The notes under the pieces were generated by a model. The model saw only the letters and a list, made by a program, of their open reading frames with translations, was not told the origin of the DNA and did no database searches. 64,000 nt of DNA. Origin: Bordetella ansorpii (GTDB lineage Bacteria > Pseudomonadota > Gammaproteobacteria > Burkholderiales > Burkholderiaceae_B). The number at the start of each line of letters is the position of its first letter. Within the stretch, counting starts at the first letter, position 1. Position numbers and translations under genes: made by a program. The stretch spans positions 806,001 through 870,000 of the forward strand of contig NZ_FKIF01000007.1 in assembly GCF_900078705.1 (NCBI RefSeq), given 5' to 3'. This document shows, in pieces, positions 60,301-64,000 of this stretch.

Positions 60301-63300
60301 TTACAGCGTGCGCGCGATCTCCTTGATCTCGAACACTTCCAGCTGGTCGCCCACCTGGATGTCGTTGTTGTTGCGCAGCGTCAGGCCGCAATCGAAGCCC
60401 GACTTGACCTCGCGCACGTCGTCCTTGAAGCGGCGCAGCGAATCGAGCTGGCCGGTCCATTGAACCACGTTGTTGCGCAGCAGGCGAACCTGCGAGTCGC
60501 GGCGAACGATACCGTCCAGCACCATGCAACCGGCGATGTTGCCGATGCGCGAAATGCTGTAGACCTCGCGGATCTCGACCAGGCCGACGATCTCTTCGCG
60601 CTTCTCGGGGGCCAGCATGCCCGACATGGCGGCCTTCACCTCGTCCACGGCGTCGTAGATGATGTTGTAGTAGCGCAGGTCGACGCCGTTGGCTTCGGCC
60701 AGCTTGCGCACGCTCTGGTCGGCGCGCACGTTGAAGCCGATGACGACGGCGTTCGAGGCGATGGCCAGGTTGACGTCGCTTTCCGAGATGCCGCCGACGG
60801 CCGCGTGCACCACCTGCACGCGCACTTCGTCGGTGGACAGCTTGGTGAGCGAGGTGACCAGCGCTTCCTGCGAACCCTGCACGTCGGTCTTGACGATGAG
60901 GGGCAGCGTCTGCGTGCCTTCGCCCAGGTTGTCGAACATGGATTCGAGCTTGGCGGCCTGCTGGCGGGCCAGCTTGACGTCGCGGAACTTGCCCTGGCGG
61001 AACAGCGCGATTTCGCGCGCCTTGCGCTCATCGGTCAGCACCATCAGTTCGTCGCCGGCCGCCGGCACTTCGGTCAGGCCCTGGATCTCGACGGGGATGG
61101 ACGGACCGGCCGTCTGGATGGGCTTGCCGTTCTCGTCCAGCATGGCGCGCACGCGGCCATGGCTGGCGCCGGCCAGCACCACGTCGCCGCGCCTGAGGGT
61201 GCCGCTCTGCACCAGGATGGTGGCGACCGGGCCGCGGCCCTTGTCCAGGCGGGCCTCGATGACCAGGCCCTTGGCCGGAGCCTCGACAGGCGCCGTCAGT
61301 TCCAGGATCTCGGCTTGCAGCAGCACGTTTTCCAGCAGGTCGTCGATGCCGACGCCGGTCTTGGCGGACACGGGCACGAACGGCACGTCGCCGCCGTACT
61401 CTTCCGGCACGACCTGTTCGGCCACCAGTTCCTGCTTGACGCGCTCGGGGTTGGCTTCCGGCTTGTCGATCTTGTTGACCGCCACGACCAGGGGCACGCC
61501 CGCGGCCTTGGCATGGTGGATGGCTTCACGCGTCTGCGGCATCACGCCGTCGTCGGCGGCCACCACCAGGATGACGATGTCGGTCGCCTTGGCGCCGCGG
61601 GCACGCATGGCGGTGAACGCCTCGTGGCCCGGGGTGTCCAGGAAGGTGACCATGCCACGCTCGGTCTCGACGTGATAGGCGCCGATGTGCTGCGTGATGC
61701 CGCCGGCTTCGCCCGCGGCGACCTTGGCGCGGCGGATGTAGTCCAGCAGCGAGGTCTTGCCGTGGTCGACGTGGCCCATGACGGTGACGACCGGCGCGCG
61801 CGGCAGGACTTCGGCCTCGACGGCGGCGGGCGCTTCGTCCAGGAAGGCTTCCGGATCGTCCAGCTTGGCCGCGATGGCCTTGTGGCCCAGTTCCTCGACC
61901 ACGATCATGGCGGTTTCCTGGTCCAGCACCTGGTTGATGGTGACCATCTGGCCCAGCTTCATCAGATGCTTGATGACCTCGGCGGCCTTGACGGACATCT
62001 TGTGCGCCAGATCGGCCACGGTGACCGTTTCCGGCACGTGGATCTCGCGGGCGATGAATTCCTGCGCCACGGGCTCGTTGCGGCGGTCCGACTGCTGGTT
62101 GCGGCCGCCACGGGAGTTCTTGCCACCGCCCTTGCCGCCGGCGCGCCAGCCGTCGCGCGAGGGCGCGGCGGGCTTGTCGGCGGGCTTCTTGCGCGAGGCG
62201 TCATCGGACCACGTGGACGACACTTCAGCCGTCTTGATGGTCTTCTTGGCGCCCGTTGCGCCAGGCTTGTTGGCGTCCTTCTTGGGCGCGGCGCCGGGGG
62301 CGCCGGGCGCGGCCTGCTTGGCGGCGGGCTTGTGCAGCGTGCCGGACAAGGCAGCAGCGGGCTGCTCGGGCTCGGGCGCGCGCAGCACCTTGCGCGGGCG
62401 GTTCAACATGTCGCGCAGCGCGGCGGCCTCGGCCTCGGCCTTGCGACGCGCTTCGTCACGGCCACGGTCGGACGCGGCGGCCAGCGCCGAGGCGGCGACC
62501 ACGGGCGGGCCGCGGCGCAGGTCGGGACGGCGGGGCGCGTCGGCCTTGGGAGCGGGTGCGGCGGCAGGCGCAGGCTTGCCCTGCGAAGCGGCGGCGGGCT
62601 GGGCGGCAGTTGCCGGAGCCTTGGGAGTCTTTTCTGTCTGGGCGTGCACAACGGGTTCCGGCTCAGCCGTTTCAGCGGCAGGCTCGGCAGCGGGTTCATT
62701 CGGCGCGTCGGTGGGAGCCGGCGTGTCTGCGGTCGCCTCGGCGGGCGTCTTCGATTCGGGCTCGGCCGGTGCCGCCGGAGCAGGCTCTTCCGCCGCCGCG
62801 GGGGCAACGGGTTCAGGCTCGCTGGCGGGCGCCTCGGGCGCCTCGGGGGCCGGAGCAGGTTCGGCAACCGGCTCGGCCACGGCCGGTTCGGCGGACGCCA
62901 CCAGCTCATGCCCGGCCGGCTCGGCGGATGCCGCTTCGGCGACGGACTCGGACTGCTGCTCGGCCACGGGCGCCTGCACCGGCGTCACGGGCGTCTCGGC
63001 AACCGCTTCGGCCGCGACGGCGGCATCGACCTCGGCCTCGGCCTGAACGGCGGCCTCGTCTTCACGGGCGGCGGCCTGCTCGGCAGCCAGCTCGGACGGG
63101 TCGCGCTTGACGAACACGCGTTTCTTGCGCACCTCGACCTGGATCGTACGCGAGCGGCCAGTGGCGTCGGCCTGGCGGATCTCGGAGGTCTGGCGGCGAG
63201 TCAGCGTGATCTTCTTGCCCTCGCCGGCGCCGCCATGGGCGCGGCGCAGCGATTCGAGCAACTTCGCCTTGTCGCTGTCAGTGACCGCGTCGTCCACCGA

Positions 63301-63396
63301 CTTGAGCTCGACGCCAGCCGAACGCAGCTGCTCCAGCAGCACATTGGCGGGCATTTTCAACTCTGTGGCGAACTGCGCGACGGTATTACTCGACAT
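60301..63396 (-). CDS. infB: translation initiation factor IF-2
   Basis: 1031 residues from the ATG at 63396 ([20 protein letters not shown]), with AAGAGAG just upstream. It brings initiator tRNA to the 30S subunit. N-terminal IF2 domain, then a very Ala/Pro/Glu-rich linker (about residues 115-460) containing [20 protein letters not shown]-like runs. The G domain starts near 535 ([52 protein letters not shown]), followed by domains to the C-terminus. Longer than E. coli IF2 (890) because of the linker. Follows nusA by 79 bases. Confidence 0.97.
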   Translation of the reverse strand: MSSNTVAQFATELKMPANVLLEQLRSAGVELKSVDDAVTDSDKAKLLESLRRAHGGAGEGKKITLTRRQTSEIRQADATGRSRTIQVEVRKKRVFVKRDPSELAAEQAAAREDEAAVQAEAEVDAAVAAEAVAETPVTPVQAPVAEQQSESVAEAASAEPAGHELVASAEPAVAEPVAEPAPAPEAPEAPASEPEPVAPAAAEEPAPAAPAEPESKTPAEATADTPAPTDAPNEPAAEPAAETAEPEPVVHAQTEKTPKAPATAAQPAAASQGKPAPAAAPAPKADAPRRPDLRRGPPVVAASALAAASDRGRDEARRKAEAEAAALRDMLNRPRKVLRAPEPEQPAAALSGTLHKPAAKQAAPGAPGAAPKKDANKPGATGAKKTIKTAEVSSTWSDDASRKKPADKPAAPSRDGWRAGGKGGGKNSRGGRNQQSDRRNEPVAQEFIAREIHVPETVTVADLAHKMSVKAAEVIKHLMKLGQMVTINQVLDQETAMIVVEELGHKAIAAKLDDPEAFLDEAPAAVEAEVLPRAPVVTVMGHVDHGKTSLLDYIRRAKVAAGEAGGITQHIGAYHVETERGMVTFLDTPGHEAFTAMRARGAKATDIVILVVAADDGVMPQTREAIHHAKAAGVPLVVAVNKIDKPEANPERVKQELVAEQVVPEEYGGDVPFVPVSAKTGVGIDDLLENVLLQAEILELTAPVEAPAKGLVIEARLDKGRGPVATILVQSGTLRRGDVVLAGASHGRVRAMLDENGKPIQTAGPSIPVEIQGLTEVPAAGDELMVLTDERKAREIALFRQGKFRDVKLARQQAAKLESMFDNLGEGTQTLPLIVKTDVQGSQEALVTSLTKLSTDEVRVQVVHAAVGGISESDVNLAIASNAVVIGFNVRADQSVRKLAEANGVDLRYYNIIYDAVDEVKAAMSGMLAPEKREEIVGLVEIREVYSISRIGNIAGCMVLDGIVRRDSQVRLLRNNVVQWTGQLDSLRRFKDDVREVKSGFDCGLTLRNNNDIQVGDQLEVFEIKEIARTL

Positions 63397-63475
63397 TAGG
63401 CTCTCTTCCCTATTTGCTTCTATCTGTGTGATGTGCAAGATGCGCGACGGTATTGGCGGGCGCTCAGGTACATGG

Positions 63476-64000
63476 TCATTCTTCGTTGAACCAGTGGGCC
63501 CGGGCACGCATGATCAGGTCGCTGGCTTGCTGCTCGTCCAGACCGGCGATCTCGGCGAGTTCGTCGGTGGCCAGTTCGGCCAGATCGTCACGGGTGTGCA
63601 CCTTGCGCTCGGCCAGCTTGGCGGCCAGCTCGGGCGTCACGCCTTCCAGTTCCAGCAGGTCCTGGGCCGTCTCCAGGCGTTCTTCCTGGGCGATGGCTTC
63701 GGTCAGCAACGCATTGCGGGCACGGGCACGCAGTTCGTTGATGGTGTCTTCGTCGAAGGCCTCGATTTCCAGCAGTTCCTGCATGGGCACGTAGGCGATT
63801 TCCTCGATGCCGGTGAAGCCTTCGTCGATGAGGATGTCGGCGACCTCCTCGTCCACGTCCAGCTTGCTCATGAAGGTGACGCGCAGGCCGACACGCTCGG
63901 TTTCCTGGCGGCTGAGGCTTTCTTCCGGCGTCATGATGTTGATCTGCCAGCCGGTCAGCTCGGACGCCAGGCGCACGTTCTGGCCCTTGGAGCCGATGGC
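63476..64000 (-). CDS. nusA: transcription termination/antitermination protein NusA (partial, N-terminus beyond window)
   Basis: 174 codons up to the window edge, open at the right end. It binds RNA polymerase and affects pausing and termination. The visible part includes the end of a KH domain ([18 protein letters not shown]), the linker INIMTPEES, and two helix-hairpin-helix C-terminal repeats ([21 protein letters not shown] and [20 protein letters not shown] with [16 protein letters not shown]). The two repeats give the acidic C-terminal AR1/AR2 region. First gene of the infB operon shown here; the rest lies outside the window. Confidence 0.95.
   Translation of the reverse strand, partial: AIGSKGQNVRLASELTGWQINIMTPEESLSRQETERVGLRVTFMSKLDVDEEVADILIDEGFTGIEEIAYVPMQELLEIEAFDEDTINELRARARNALLTEAIAQEERLETAQDLLELEGVTPELAAKLAERKVHTRDDLAELATDELAEIAGLDEQQASDLIMRARAHWFNEE

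Noticed and set aside
59644-63399. 1251-codon plus-strand open frame opposite rbfA and infB
   Set aside because: Antisense to infB, whose motifs are certain; the product is low complexity and follows from the repetitive Ala/Pro/Glu codons of the IF2 linker.

Overview
The window is a GC-rich chromosomal segment of a Gram-negative betaproteobacterium. Gene content (ectRABCD, infB-rbfA-truB-typA, a 1031-residue IF2, a ParC with a Burkholderiales-like quinolone-pocket sequence, an R64-type pilus cluster) points to Alcaligenaceae, most likely a Bordetella or Achromobacter relative. That placement is inferred from gene content, not from a search. Nearly all of the sequence is coding, and very long antisense open frames are a by-product of the high GC content. 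No tRNA, rRNA, CRISPR array, insertion sequence or prophage was seen.

Layout. 1-7.1 kb (minus): a MoxR/DUF58 operon of membrane and envelope genes (RDD protein, an RDD-SpoIIM fusion, a membrane protein, DUF4129, DUF4350, MoxR ATPase, partial DUF58). 7.3-10.2 kb (minus): tusA-like gene and alaS. 10.3-19.25 kb (minus): a compact operon for an R64/PAPI-1-type type IVb thin pilus (pilL-like, pilN, a 43-codon small gene, pilO, P, Q, R, S, V). It is preceded by an unknown 146-residue gene in an AT-richer patch. 20.2-24 kb (minus): an ABC-type sugar or glycerol-phosphate-like binding protein coupled to a D-amino-acid dehydrogenase, then a ferredoxin-type NAD(P)H reductase. 24.2-28 kb (plus): a Tat-exported three-subunit GMC dehydrogenase with triheme cytochrome c. 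28-28.5 kb (plus): a guanidinium exporter gene behind a guanidine-II riboswitch. 28.6-32.5 kb: MOSC protein, DUF924 protein, and an MFS exporter divergent from an AraC regulator. 32.6-36.6 kb (minus): the ectRABCD ectoine/hydroxyectoine operon with its own MarR regulator. 36.9-41.8 kb (minus): parC, a YcxB-like gene and parE (topoisomerase IV). 42-43.8 kb (plus): trxA and rho. 43.9-50.5 kb: yhdP divergent from glnE. 50.6-53.2 kb: queH, dienelactone hydrolase and a ZIP metal transporter with a possible Zur operator. 53.2-53.7 kb: a non-coding stretch holding a long inverted repeat. 53.7-57.1 kb: polA divergent from a LOG-family gene, their start codons overlapping in one CATG. 57.3-64 kb (minus): nusA (partial), infB, rbfA, truB and typA, the translation and transcription-factor operon.

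How the parts work together. The core genes cover tRNA charging, queuosine, translation initiation, ribosome maturation, transcription termination, DNA repair and decatenation, and nitrogen control. The accessory parts deal with the envelope and the outside: a pilus, osmoprotection, guanidine export, metal uptake and periplasmic oxidation. The observations most worth following are the guanidine-II riboswitch, the streamlined pilus operon with a tiny coupled gene, the ect promoter with two dyads, and the long palindromic element upstream of the ZIP gene.
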